Shown here piece by piece: positions 23,424 through 34,195 of a DNA stretch of 64,000 nt. Under the pieces are notes generated by a model. The model ran no database searches. It was not told the DNA's origin and saw only the letters and a program-made list of their open reading frames with translations. Source of the DNA: Micropterix aruncella. Lineage: Eukaryota; Arthropoda; Insecta; Lepidoptera; Micropterigidae. The stretch's first letter is position 1; every line of letters begins with the position of its first letter. Both the position numbers and the translations under genes were made by a program. Location of the stretch: contig OX155980.1 in assembly GCA_944548615.1 (NCBI GenBank), forward strand, positions 57,052,079 through 57,116,078, given 5' to 3'.

Positions 23424-23612
23424 AGGTGGTTTATCTGTTGTGATTATTCGCGGCAAGCGATCTCCGTATTTATGTAATTATTCGCTATGTTTCTCGCTCC
23501 ACTGCGGTAAAAGTCGCCTGTCATTGAACAAGCCACCGTTTTATGTAAATATGCGTGCACTAACACCCCCTACAAATAAATTTTCCAGGGTTGAAGACAT
23601 ACCGTCGTGAGT
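23424..23612 (-). repeat. inverted-pair repeat, right copy
   Basis: Reverse copy of 22,288-22,464: ggtggtttatctgttgtgat, cgatctccgtatttatgt, gcggtaaaagtcgcctg, gtgcactaacaccccctac, cataccgtcgtgag. The pair faces inward around the foldback MITE. Confidence 0.7.
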
Positions 23613-23729
23613 TTAACATATTCGGCTTTTCAAGTTGCTTTTATAATCATTATTTTAATATAAAACACACAAGAATTTTCTATAGTACTGTGTAATATGT
23701 ATCGAGGCTTACGTATAAATAAAAAATTA

Positions 23730-24326
23730 CGTGTGGCACTCGGGGACTGCCGCGGAAAAGCTATTACATAGCATTTTTAACAACTTATGCAATTATAATT
23801 ATTTATTTATTTTATTTATTTGATTTTTTCTGATATCAGATAACTGCGCTCTATCGGAAAACGTTGAAATTATTCCGAATAATTTGCGGCTGCGGAAGCA
23901 AATGATTCGGAATAATTTAAACGTCTTCCGATAGAGCGCCGCGCACGAATTTTTTATTCGATAAAGCAAAAAAAAAAGGAATTATTCGAAAAATGCGTAG
24001 ATAAAAAGATAGATAATTAAATTATCTTTAAAATGGTGCAGGTGTCATAATAATATGCCAGACAGTATTTGCGTAGTAGTCGTTTTTGTGTTCGGTTAGA
24101 CCTAATTTCACAAATTAATTACACTATGTAATATAAACAAAATCTAAAATAATCAAAGCTAAGAATATTATGAAAATGTTCTTGTTTAACATATATTTTT
24201 TTCGAATCGTAAGCAGTACTCGTTTAGACGTAATTATCAGTTTAAAATAATTAATTTTCGTTAAGAAATTTCTTCATTCGGTCGCCGCGCTGGCCTAGGC
24301 CCGCGATAAAAGCTATGCAATAGCTT
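23730..24326 (-). mobile_element. family E copy F
   Basis: Reverse, full-length copy from cgtgtggcactcgggg to gcaatagctt. A-rich flanks (aaaaaatta before, aaaaataaat after) support a short A-rich target duplication. The palindrome is present at about 23,845-23,940. Confidence 0.85.
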
Positions 24327-25126
24327 AAAAATAAATATAAAATAACAGTCCAATAAGTCAAAAACAATTTTTCATTCATATTTGGAAGAAAACGATCGAT
24401 TGTTTGGTAAAATTGGCTACACTGGACCTAGAGTTCATTATATAAATATATATTATACATAAATAACAACATCATTTATTAGGTAACAAGAAAGAATTCA
24501 TAAATAATCGATATTGTTAGTATTTACATATATACAAAATCGTCCAAAAATACAGAGGCGTGGCGTCGTTTTCCGCGGAAATTTTGCGTCAGAATGGCTG
24601 GATTTCGAAGGGTTAATGTGGCACCACGTGCATTTAAGATGCGCATGCGACAGCGTCAAAACGTGTTCGATTGCATGAAGCCTCATGCAATTGGACACGG
24701 CTACATTCTAGCCAGACAACTGACGGCTTTTGGCGTTATAGCAGTCAGATTACTCCAGAACGTATAAAAGTATACCACTGCCTAAAAAGCGGGGGATTAT
24801 AACCCTTAAATAAATTTGCAATAATAACTTTCCTAAAGTAACATTTAATATAGAATACATACAGCCAGTGTAGATAACGCACAAGCCAGACTGTACACAC
24901 ACCTTCTAAGTCCCTGCAATTTTTACTATATAACCTTACTGCAGCTTTACACGTCGAGCTTTCCTTTCCCTGAAATAATATATTACCACATCAACTAATA
25001 ATTAAAGTGACACGTTTCAAAATAAAGAAACTAACTCGAATTACTTGCACACCTAAACGTCACAAAAATACCGACTTTAGCTTGACGTTCTAGCCCCGCC
25101 CCTTCTGTCTATAGGGAGGAAATTTT
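24327..25126. other. no gene recognised
   Basis: Mixed A/T-rich sequence. Short ORFs only. No shared repeat or element end was seen. Confidence 0.3.
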
Positions 25127-25763
25127 CTATAGTACGGGCCAAAGGAACGTTCCGGTGAGGTAATAAATCATTAGACCGGTCCGCCCCTTTTAATACCTGC
25201 TTGTAGGGATGCGTGTCATTACCTTCGCAGATTATCTATCACATTATTATATTATTGAAATTGAACATATAAACTTTAGTCGGGTCACTTTTCAGTTCGT
25301 CAAAAAATGACAAAATGTTATGTATAAAGCGCCGAGTCTGCATGTTAATATCATCCTTCAACTTCAATAGCTCCAGGTTAGAAAATATGGTCTCCATTGC
25401 TCAACTGCTAGGCAAGTAATGATGTTTTATCCGCACAGCATGTTATGATATATGTAAATATGTGGGACTCATTATTACAAAATGCCACTATTTAGAAATT
25501 AATAATGGCCTATGATATGCCATGCTATGATAATCAGTTATCTATTAAGTACTCATTTAATAACTCACATCACATAATTAGGTCATTATTTAACCGAAAA
25601 TATTATTAAATATAGCAATCGGTACTATAATAAATGCAGATGTATAATACTGTTTCATCGAGCAAGCGTAATTCATCGATACGCAATATCGACGTTAGCC
25701 GCATCCTTGTTGACAGCTCGGTTTATTACCCCCATCGGAACGTTCCTTTGGCCCATACTTTAG
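25127..25763. mobile_element. ~637-bp MITE with ~42-bp inverted repeats
   Basis: The left end ctatagtacgggccaaagga then acgttccggtgaggtaataa pairs with the right end ttattacccccatcggaacg then ttcctttggcccatactttag. The arms hold a perfect inner palindrome ggaacgttcc. The interior is non-coding apart from chance ORFs. Superfamily not determined; no clear target duplication. Confidence 0.8.
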
Positions 25764-26475
25764 GCGCGATGGGAATTCTCCTGGCAGGAGACATCACAGA
25801 CACTGCGCACGCGTTCAAAAATCAAATTATGATGCGTACCAAAAACAAATGAACAATCGATAGTACGATACGCCTTGGATGCTAGCGCTTTTTTTACACA
25901 TGAATTTGGCGCCCCCTTGAATTGCTGCCCGGAGCAGGCAGTACGCCCCCCCCCCCCACCCTTCGCCCCCACCCCATCAAGATCCGGGGCTGGGCAATGG
26001 TTTTACACATTCATGCTTCGTACATTATCAGGCATGGCGTAGCTTCTTTATAAAACCGTGTCCTTGTTTGGCCATTATTGCAGTTAGGCAGATCATTATT
26101 TGAGGAGCCCACGTACAGTTTTTTTTTCAGTGTAGGTTTTTTGTAGCACATATGTGGCAGCATCACAATGCAATGTGTGAAACATTTAAATTGGCGCATT
26201 TTTTTTTCAGAATTCGCGTGTTGGTGTGTTATCGTGAGTGATGATTATACACGATGTTTTATCAAAACAATAAAAAAGCGCACAAATTGGGACGAGAAAA
26301 ATGTACGAATATCAAGGACAGTCAATGGAAATTTTGTAATGTATTCCAGTGAAAGTGACTAGTAAAGCGTTATTTTAGTAATTGTGGGACATAATGGAGG
26401 TTGCACATAGAGCGCATTTCCGAATTCGGTATTACTGCAGACTTGAAAAGACTCCCTCCTGTAGAAGTTCTTTTT
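25764..26475. other. no gene; contains a poly-C tract
   Basis: A run of about 13 C at 25,946-25,959 lies in a C-rich patch (cccccaccccatcaag). Short ORFs on both strands look accidental. Confidence 0.3.
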
Positions 26476-27063
26476 AAGCTATTGCATAGCTTTTATCGCG
26501 GGCCTAGTAGGCCAGCGCGGCGACCGAATGAAGAAATTTCTTAACGAAAATGAATGATTTTAAACTGATAATTGCGTCTAAACGAGTACTGCTTACGATC
26601 CGAAAAAAATATATGTTAAACAAGAACATTTCCTAATATTCTTAACTTTGAATATTTTAGATTTTGTTTATATTACATAGTGTAATTAATTTGTGAAATT
26701 AGGTCTAACCGAACACAAAAACGACTACTACGCAAATACTATCTGGCGTATTATTATGAAACCTGCACCATTTTAAAGATAATTTAATTATCTATCTTTT
26801 TATCTACGATTTTTTTCGAATAATCCGTTTTTTTTGCTTTATCGAATAAAAACTTCGTGCGCGGCGCTCTATCAGAAGACGCTTAAATTATTCCGAATCA
26901 TTTGCTTCCGCAGCCGCAAATGATTCGGAATAATTTCAACGTTTTCCGATAGAGCGCAGTTATCTGATATCAGAAAAAATAAAATAAATAAATAATTATA
27001 ATTGCATAAGTTGTTAAAAATGCTATGCAATAGCTTTACCGCGGCAGTCTCCGAGTGCCACAC
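26476..27063 (+). mobile_element. family E copy G
   Basis: Forward copy from aagctattgcatagctttt to gagtgccacac. It is flanked by ttttt on both sides, matching the T-rich target preference. It has a tag insertion in the left part (gggcctagtaggccagcg) compared with other copies. Confidence 0.85.
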
Positions 27064-27344
27064 TTTTTTTTTTGTAAATATGACCTTTCTTCCTGAGGCC
27101 CTCTAGTTTATAAATATTTTCAAGAATGTTATATAATAATAAATAATAATGTAATAAAATATATACTACACAAACTACCGTATTCTACCTATATATGGTA
27201 TATAAAAATGGATGTTAGTATGTCTGTCTGTCCGAAACAAAATTTGTCTGATTTTGAAACAAAATCTAGCGCTTGCGTTTTGCATTATCTGAAGCCTACG
27301 CTCCGACTTCTTGTGCAAGTAAATAGCTGGTTGTAGGCGTTGAT

Positions 27345-27545
27345 TATAAAGCATAATAGATTGCTCAACGCCGTACTACGATTTGGCAGCTAGGATTTTA
27401 CAACGCAACGTGTAGATGGCAGTCATATTTCTAAACATTCATTAATCTTTTATGAGCAATATGGCGGCGTTCGTGGTATGGCAGTATGGCGCTCTAAATA
27501 CGCCTCTACGGTGCCATTTTCTTATTTTAATATTATTTACATAAA
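27345..27545 (+). repeat. family R fragment
   Basis: Reads gattataaagcataatagat, then caacgccgtactacgatttg, then caacgtgtagatggcagtca. It goes on into the inner part of the element (tatggcgctctaaatacgcc), which shows that the two repeat blocks belong to one family. Confidence 0.65.
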
Positions 27546-27587
27546 TAATATTAATTTACTTTATCCCAAAAGACCACGAGTACAAAT

Positions 27588-27812
27588 TAAATAAATACCA
27601 TGATCTCGCAAATGCCGTAACCCGGAACGGCTTCACTGTTCACCTTCACGCGGTGGAAGTTGGCGCTCGTGGCCTGCCAGCTATATCTCTATTTCACCTC
27701 TTTAAAGATCTTGGCCTTTCCGGAAAAATAATCAACTCTTTCCTAGAAAAAATATCTAAAACCGCGATTTGCGCATCTCAAATTCTATGGCTTCGAAGGG
27801 GGAGTGAATGGA
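27588..27812 (+). pseudogene. LINE C-terminal remnant (possible endonuclease end)
   Basis: An open frame starting around KYHDLANAVTRNGF, then HAVEVGARGLPAISLFHLFK, then LGLSGKIINSFLEKISKTA and WLRRGSEWMVR, ending in a TGA at 27,810-27,812. The word V-E-V-G-x-R-G followed by S-L/T..LL..LG is, from memory, a frequent C-terminal block of LINE polyproteins thought to carry a restriction-like endonuclease. It lacks an upstream polymerase, so the copy is 5'-truncated. Downstream non-coding (gggcccgactccggtcggtg) would be the 3' untranslated end. The window start holds a second, broken copy. Confidence 0.5.
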
Positions 27813-27989
27813 TGGTAAGGTGAACGCTCACATATGGCAAGACAGCTGTCCTAAACCTACCACAGTCGGTCTTTAGTCCGGAATCCACTGGTCACCTCCC
27901 AGAAGTGTAAAAAATAGTATTATGATGGGCCCGACTCCGGTCGGTGAATTCCATGGCATCTCCGTTTGTATTTATTATTATTATTTTAA

Positions 27990-28385
27990 TATCATTTAAA
28001 CAAAGATGACAATTTTTAATTTGGTATACAGGTTTCAATACGTAATAATTACGCAGTTTTAAGGTTCAGATAGACTAATAGATGTTTTTCTATCTCTCCG
28101 TATTTGTGACTAATTTAGCCTTGAAGAAATACGATAGATAGCACTATTAAATAAATTTAGTTATTTTTATCATTACCTAAAATATTGATTTTTTATGATA
28201 AATCAGTCCTTTATAAAAAACCATTCATTATCAATGTTATTATAGTTGGTCAAAAAATTGCTATTAGTTTCGTCGGACAATGCTATCATCGTGTCACCGG
28301 CGCAGAGGGATTACCATTAGTTGCCAAAGCGTACTACGATGTTGAGAAATCTAACACCATATATAATCGATTCTATAAGGTTCAC
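27990..28385 (-). repeat. family R pieces
   Basis: 28,015-28,125 reads aatttggtatacaggtttca, aggttcagatagactaatag, ctatctctccgtattt, equivalent to 50,700-50,800. 28,318-28,372 reads gttgccaaagcgtactacga, then tgttgagaaatctaacacc, then atatataatcga. Together they form a decayed reverse copy of family R. Confidence 0.5.
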
Positions 28386-28439
28386 ATTTTGGGGGGTCAA
28401 AACATTTATGCAAAAGGCCATATTTTACGCCATGTCTTA

Positions 28440-29390
28440 TAATTTTAATTCAAAATGCCTGAAAATGGGGTATTTTAAATATTAGAAATAAGTGGTTCTG
28501 ACTGCCACAGTCCAAGGTCACGAATTCGACGCTCAGTAAAATGATGCGCGAAATTTAACAGTGCAATTTGATAAGAAATGCGATAAAAATGTTTGTATAT
28601 CTACCTGATAATGCCCAATGCAAACGAATAGAAAATTATTGTTTTAATGTCGGTATCATCAGCTGGCTGAATATCGCGACTAAATTGAGCAATTCGATTG
28701 CATAGCGGAGAGAGTATTATATAGATTCAAGAAGAACATCACTGATTTATCCAAGTCCTCATTTAAGGGGTATTCTGGTATAGGGGTCTACATTTAAGCA
28801 TTTTTATAAGTAGGTTAAAAAAAAACAAACAATCATTTTTTAATCCATTTTTTTACAAAATGGTCATTGACGTTTCAAAAATACAAAAAAAAAACAAAGA
28901 GTTAAAGGCTAAGTGGGCGTTAAAAAAAGGTGCGCCTGGTTCAAATTCAAATTCTTTCTTTACCAAAAATCATAGATACAGATACATGGTAAATAAACCT
29001 AACCTAACTGGATCGCATGAGACGTCCGCACGAAGGCAGGCTCAGATACGTATAATTAAATACCGCCTAATAATAATTAAATAATACATGGAAGAATGCC
29101 GTGAAATCAAATTAAAATATTCGCAAAAACCTAGAATCACACAGATAGGTAAACTAATACTAGAATTTTAATCTGTCAATTACAATAAAAATATTTATTT
29201 CAATTGATAGTTTAAAATTCATGTTTTAAACGCTTGTAGTGTTATGAAATAACGAAAAACAAATATACCGTTGATATACCTGGAGGACATCAGCATACAA
29301 ATGGTAGGAGGAAGTAAGACCACAGTAATTGAACTAAATAAGATGGATAATAGGTAAGGTAGACATTTAGTAGTACATTTCCCTGCGGAG
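28440..29390. other. no gene recognised
   Basis: A/T-rich sequence with short chance ORFs. No shared repeat seen. Confidence 0.3.
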
Positions 29391-29395
29391 CGCCA

Positions 29396-29839
29396 TTAGC
29401 GATGTCGACCAGATAAGTGGTCGTGTCGGGTGTTTATTGCGTCCACTCGAGCGGCGCCCGCTACGACGCCCAGGCGCCGTAGCAGCGCCGCTCTAGTCGA
29501 TGCAATAAACTGCCCGGGCGCCGTAGCGGCGCTGGTCGAGTACAAAAGGCTAAGTTTGTTTGAGTATAAAATGATTTTAAAGTACATAATAAAAAGTACA
29601 GAAAACGCTTCCATAATATAACCGAAATCGTCTGGAGTTGCTGGTTCGCCCGTGCGCAAAAGACATAGAGTACAAAGGGTAAATACACTGCCTGCGACCC
29701 GGAAATAAGAATCGCACCTTTTTGTTGCTTCATTGGAGAAGCAAAGAGATTTTAGCCGCTCTAACGGAAGATCGTCGTGGACGGCATAAAGTGCCCTACG
29801 TTCAAGAAGTTCGGGAATGGTTACTTTTTTATCATCCAT
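29396..29839 (-). CDS. hypothetical 147-residue ORF behind a heat-shock-like promoter
   Basis: Not recognised. The ATG at 29,839 starts MDDKKVTIPELLERRALYAV, a hydrophilic N-terminus with Leu/Glu-rich segments and several Cys (CFSN, CDSY, TLCTLCLL) but no known motif. The C-terminal third is encoded by a GC-rich repeat (29,450-29,545) and reads Ala-rich. A TATA box (ctataaaagc) lies only about 33 nt upstream of the ATG, and heat-shock-element units lie about 75-105 nt upstream, both in the correct orientation. The short distance would leave almost no 5' untranslated leader. The real coding part may be only the first 60-80 codons, and the whole may be a transposon fragment. Confidence that this is a gene is low to moderate. 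Confidence 0.35.
   Translation of the reverse strand: MDDKKVTIPELLERRALYAVHDDLPLERLKSLCFSNEATKRCDSYFRVAGSVFTLCTLCLLRTGEPATPDDFGYIMEAFSVLFIMYFKIILYSNKLSLLYSTSAATAPGQFIASTRAALLRRLGVVAGAARVDAINTRHDHLSGRHR
29450..29545. repeat. GC-rich repeated hairpin words
   Basis: Two similar units: caggcgccgtagcagcgcc and cgggcgccgtagcggcgc, flanked by gtcgatgcaataaac/tttattgcgtccactcgagc words in opposite orientation. It can fold on itself. It is a sharp GC island in A/T-rich DNA. Confidence 0.5.
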
Positions 29840-29871
29840 GGCTCATATAATATCGTCCGTGACATACAAAG

Positions 29872-29879
29872 CTTTTATA
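29872..29879 (-). promoter_or_regulatory. TATA box
   Basis: The minus strand reads ctataaaagc, a strong TATA match, between the heat-shock-element array and the ATG at 29,839. Confidence 0.5.
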
Positions 29880-29912
29880 GTAATGTGGCTTGAGAAGACC
29901 GAAAATGCTTCG

Positions 29913-29943
29913 GAATATTCCAGAATGTTCTACAATATTCTAG
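29913..29943. promoter_or_regulatory. heat-shock element array
   Basis: gaatattccagaatgttc contains four alternating nGAAn/nTTCn units with exact 5-bp spacing (GAA-TTC-GAA-TTC at 29,913, 29,918, 29,923, 29,928), followed by caa and TTC at 29,938 in the same phase. Heat shock factor trimers bind three or more such units. Binding is inferred, not shown. Confidence 0.6.
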
Positions 29944-30009
29944 GATGGCCCAAAAAGTCCCAAAAGGAGAGAAACTGGAGAGCTCAAAGCCCTAAGGGCC
30001 AAAGGCCTA

Positions 30010-30690
30010 AGGCTTGAATAAAAAGCCGCTTTTATTTTGAGCACGCTCTTTTGAGCACAACGGCCGCTTCGCGACGATCAATGTGTGCGTCTTTTTTTTG
30101 AAGTCGTTTCTGTTAGGTCTACAGCTTAAATTGCGATGATTTTTTTACTAAAATATAGGCTTATCTAAAATGTAGGATGCAGTGCTGAGTAGAGATATTA
30201 TAGCCTTATCCTTAATACTTGTTTTTTATCCACCAGTGCCATTTCTTAATTATAATTGGTTTATCGCTATAAATAGGCCGTGACCTTTTACGCAACATGT
30301 GATAAACAACACTGGTCAGTTACGGCTTACCATGTTATTGCCTAGATATGATATTAATATCATTATAATTTGAAATAATAATAATCATTGGAAGCCGTGA
30401 CATACAATGTTGCAGCATACAGCGCCCGTATTCCGTTCCTTTTATCTACAGTAAATAGACATATACAATTACAATGTCATAGCCGAGAATCCAGTATCAA
30501 TTGTGATTGGCACGCAAAACCTGTTGGTGTCGATCGAACTGTCTTCATTGCCTGCAGCTCAAATCGACAACAATTGAAGAATTGTAGAAAACTCTTCAAT
30601 GACACAAATGACTGGAATCAGTAATAGCATTCACTTAGGCTTTCACAGACTAACGTAAGACCTTAGTACAGACACTGTGATTACGCAACT
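30010..30690. other. no gene recognised
   Basis: Includes gagcacgctcttttgagcac at 30,038, a short direct repeat of gagcac. Otherwise mixed sequence with an accidental 78-codon ORF. Confidence 0.3.
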
Positions 30691-30694
30691 TGGA

Positions 30695-30830
30695 CTACGC
30701 CATCGTCGTATATTCGATGTGAACTAAGCAATCCTCGACAAGCTAAAGCGACTACAGAACGTCTGTGTAAGGTTCGTATTTAATCTGCGGAAATATTATC
30801 ACGTTTCAGCTCCACGAAATAGTATGCATG
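30695..30830 (+). pseudogene. LINE polymerase C-terminal remnant
   Basis: The plus strand encodes AILDKLKRLQNVCVRFVFNL then RKYYHVSAP, preceded by a broken LDYA/VV-Y segment with a stop. This matches the L.RLQN.C.RF.F.LRKYDH.S block found after the palm/thumb of Jockey/CR1-like LINE reverse transcriptases. It continues directly into a family R fragment. Confidence 0.7.
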
Positions 30831-30844
30831 GCTTGGAGACGCGA

Positions 30845-30905
30845 AATCGTAGCTGCCAAATCGTAGCACTGCGTTGAGCAATCTAAAACAGTATATATCA
30901 ATGCT
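30845..30905 (-). repeat. family R fragment
   Basis: Reads gtagctgccaaatcgtagca, then ctgcgttgagcaatctaa, then atatatcaatg. Reverse-oriented end of family R. Confidence 0.6.
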
Positions 30906-31239
30906 ACTAAAAAGTTTTTATCTGAATAAGTCTAAATTTCATATTCACTTACCTAGTTTATGTAATAGCAACTATAAGAATATGTATGTTGCAGAATGAC
31001 GCATCTCTAAAAGACATACATATTTTTATTTAAAAATAGAGAGCATTTTTTACTGCAATCATCGCTAGATTCATGTGTAGAAACAGTTACGACTATAGAC
31101 AGAGGCCATTTTAAGGTCTCCCGTAAAAAATCTTCAGTTTTTTTTAGCATCCATTATCGGTTATTGGGTATATTTCCATACTTTTTAATGAATTTATGGA
31201 TCTCTTGCAGGGCTGCTTTCGGTGCTTCATCGGCCCTAG

Positions 31240-31310
31240 ATATAGTAATTGATTATATATAGTATTAGATTGCTCAATGCCATAGTACTTTTGGCAACCC
31301 TCCGCGCCGG
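31240..31310 (+). repeat. family R fragment
   Basis: Reads attgattatatatagtatta, then gattgctcaatgccatagta, then cttttggcaacc. Forward-oriented end of family R, with nothing of the interior. Confidence 0.6.
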
Positions 31311-31319
31311 CGACATGCA

Positions 31320-32000
31320 AGCGGAGCTGATAGCGTTGTTCGGCGGAACTAATAGCGAATTCTTTGAAAATCTATAATAAAATTGATAATGAATGGTTAT
31401 TTTATATTATATTCATATTCACATTCATTTTATTAGTATAATAGTATATAAAGTCATCATAAAGTTAAGCGAATATTTTTTTTATCATGAAAAATTAACA
31501 AAAGATTAGAACATACAAAGCAATAAAATTAAACAAAGAAAAAAACGTATAAAAATACAAAGCAAATACAAAGAAATAATTAAACACATTACAGAAAAAC
31601 AGCATTAATACAATTGATTTTAGTCATCACAAAAGACAGTCAGTAAAACGCCTTATCTGTGAGATACTGTTTAAGTCGGCCTAGCCGCAGTTTACTGTCT
31701 TAGCCAGTAAACTGCGGATTTTTAAAACTCCCTTACGGGGTGTGTAATTAAAATAAAGCGATGACAAGTATACACGTCGAACCCAATACAAATGGTGCCA
31801 TAATAAATTTTACGGAAAAATCAAAGCAAATCGATATGGTTTACATTTGTATTGAATAAAAAACAAACAATACATTATTGAAAAAAAAACCAGAAATAAT
31901 TAGGAAAATAAGTTTAGTAATGCAGTTGACTTCATTGAGGTATTTTTCAATGCAAGGTACTAAAAAAAACCATTCGATATAAAAACTAAATAGTTGCGTA
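31320..32000. other. A/T-rich stretch with one strong hairpin
   Basis: Positions 31,685-31,717 form a perfect hairpin: arms ccgcagtttact and agtaaactgcgg, loop gtcttagcc. The rest is A-rich. It also holds gtatacacgtcgaac at 31,769, a word shared with 38,377-38,440. Confidence 0.5.
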
Positions 32001-32007
32001 AGATACT

Positions 32008-32082
32008 ATGTCTGCTGCTGAAGCTGCCGCTTCCTTTGCCGCTGCCGCCACTGCCGAAGCAGCAGCAGCAGCTTAGTAGTAG
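32008..32082 (+). repeat. GCN trinucleotide repeat ending in three stops
   Basis: From atgtctgctgctgaagctgc on, the sequence is a run of Ala/Glu codons (gcagcagcagcagct) ended by tagtagtag at 32,074-32,082. It abuts the 5' edge of the LINE fragment in the same frame and is probably a simple repeat rather than a coding leader. Confidence 0.6.
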
Positions 32083-34032
32083 GATGGCTCCAAGCGTCTC
32101 ACCGACAAGGGTGATATCCTATCCAGATGGAAGGAACACTTCCAGAGCATCCTCAATCCTCCAAGCTCTACCTACGACCCTACCTGTCTGAACAACGTGC
32201 CATGCAGACCAGTTATCCACGAGCTTGACGAACCTCCCAGCTTATTCGAAATGCAAAAATCCATCCAGCGCCTCCAAAATGGTAAAGCCCCAGGTTCTGA
32301 CGGCCTGCCTCCAGAGGTATTTAAGTACGGCGGTCCAGCGATCCACAGCAGTTTATATCATCTCATCCTCACAATCTGGGCTCAAGAGACCATCACACAG
32401 GCATGGAAAGATGCTTCTATATGCACGCTCTACAAAGGCAAGGGCGACGCTTCGGAGTGTGGATCATATCGCGGAATATCTCTCCTCGCAGTTGCTGGAA
32501 AAATCCTCGCACATATCATTAACTCAAGGCTAAGTGCACTCGCAGAAGAGATCCTACCCGAGAGCCAATGCGGTTTCCGGCCAAGCAGGGGAACCATCGA
32601 CGCAATATTCGTCTTGAAGCAGATGCAGGAGAAAAGCCTCGAGCAGCACCATCCACTTTACCTCTGTTTCATTGATCTTGAGAAGGCTTTCGACCGCGTC
32701 CCGCGGGAGGCCCTCTGGGAAGTCCTAAAGCGATCTGGCTGCCCCGCAAAATTTGTGAACATCATTCGCAATTTTCACGACTCCATGTTGGCTAGGGTGC
32801 AGTTCGATGACAGCCTTTCTGAGGGTTTTCCGGTTACATGCGGTGTAAAACAAGGTTGCGTAATGGCCCCTAGACTTTTTGGCATCTTCTTTGGAGCCGT
32901 TATTTCTCATGCTGCCCAAAACTGTGTCGACCCTATCTCTGTAACAGTACGCAGTGACAAAGGAGTCTTTGACCTGTCAAGGTTTCGCGCAAAGACTAAA
33001 TCCCGTCAACTGAGAATCCTCGACGCCCTATATGCTGACAACGCCTGCTTCATGGCTGACAGTTCTAGCGCACTCCAGTCGTACCTTAACCATCTTTACG
33101 AATCCTGCAATAAATTCGGTTTGACAATCAGCACGTCCAAGACCCAGGTAATGGCTCAGCTTCCGCGAGGAAGTCCACCTGAAGAACCTAACATTCGCCT
33201 GGGTAACGGTGTCTTAGAGGTAGTATCTAACTTTCGCCACCTTGGCAGTGAGATTAGGAATGATAACCGTCTGGACACTGAAATCCCAGTACGCATAGCC
33301 AGAGCTGCCTCCGCCTTCGGCAAACTAAACCAACGTGTCTGGAAATCGCATGATCTGAAACTGCAAACAAAGCTGGCCGTCTACAAAGCGATTGTCCTAC
33401 CCATATTGTTATATGCATCCGAAACATGGTGCCTCTACAGGAAAGATATTAAAAAAATAGACGTCTTCCACATGAGGTGCCTCCGAAACATCCTGAGGAT
33501 AACATGGGAAGACCGTGTGTCAAACACAGAAGTGTTACGACGGACGAAAATGCAGGGCATGGAAGCTATGCTCATGAAAGCTCAGCTGAGGTGGTGTGGG
33601 CATGTAGTGCGTATGAAAGACGACCGCCTCCCGAAAGCCGTGTTTTATGCCCAACTCTCAAAAGCCGCACGCAAAGTCGGCGGACAGCACCTACGCTACA
33701 AAGATGTATTAAAAAAGCACCTAACCGCCAGTGGTATTCCACCTGAGAGCTGGGAGAGGGCTGCTCACAAACGCAGCGAGTGGCGCTCCACGGTGACCAC
33801 AAAAATTAAAGAGTTTGAGGAAGCCCGGCTTGTAAACCTCGACTCAAACCGCCAACAGCGCAAAACTCGTCCGAAGCCCACGTACACATACACTTACAAC
33901 AACTGCGGGGAACTCTACTGTAGTTGTTGTAATCGGACCTTCAAAAACAAACTGGGATTCACGAGTCACTTCCGCGCGCATCTTCGAAGAAGTCCTGTCA
34001 ATCAAGAGGTCGCCGTCGTCGGATCACGATGA
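32083..34032 (+). pseudogene. LINE reverse transcriptase ORF, 5'-truncated, YADN
   Basis: A long, uninterrupted frame of ~650 codons. It opens inside the linker (LTDKGDILSRWKEHFQSILN) without an ATG, so the endonuclease half is missing. RT motifs follow in order: GKAPGSDGLPPEVFKYGG, SICTLYKGKGD..SYRGISLL, QCGFRPSRGTIDAIF, CFIDLEKAFDRVPREALW (motif A), GVKQGCVMAPRLFGIFF (motif B), LDALYADNACFMAD (motif C). Motif C should read YADD; the second Asp is Asn (codon aac at 33,040-33,042), which would abolish polymerase activity. The C-terminal part has RWCGHVVRMKDDRLPK and a C2H2 zinc finger CSCCNRTF...SHFRAH (C-x2-C-x12-H-x3-H). From memory this layout is common in arthropod and cnidarian LINEs of RTE/CR1-like type; the clade is not certain. 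No frameshift is seen over 1.95 kb, so the insertion is fairly young or the frame conserved by chance. Confidence 0.88.
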
Positions 34033-34039
34033 GGAGGAC

Positions 34040-34185
34040 ATCATCATCAGTATCTTACTCAATAGTAGTAGTATCTCATTCAAATATTGAGTATATTATA
34101 GTAATATTGAGCACCAGTAGTATTTTACTCAGTAGTAGTAATATTGAGCACCAGTAGTATTTTACTCAGTAGTGGTTTTTATATC
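34040..34185 (+). repeat. short tandem repeat at LINE 3' end
   Basis: Units of about 36 bp: aatattgagcaccagtagta then ttttactcagtagtagt occur twice, after looser copies (ttactcaatagtagtagta). It lies in the position of the LINE 3' untranslated region or tail. Confidence 0.7.
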
Positions 34186-34195
34186 GAACGGTATT

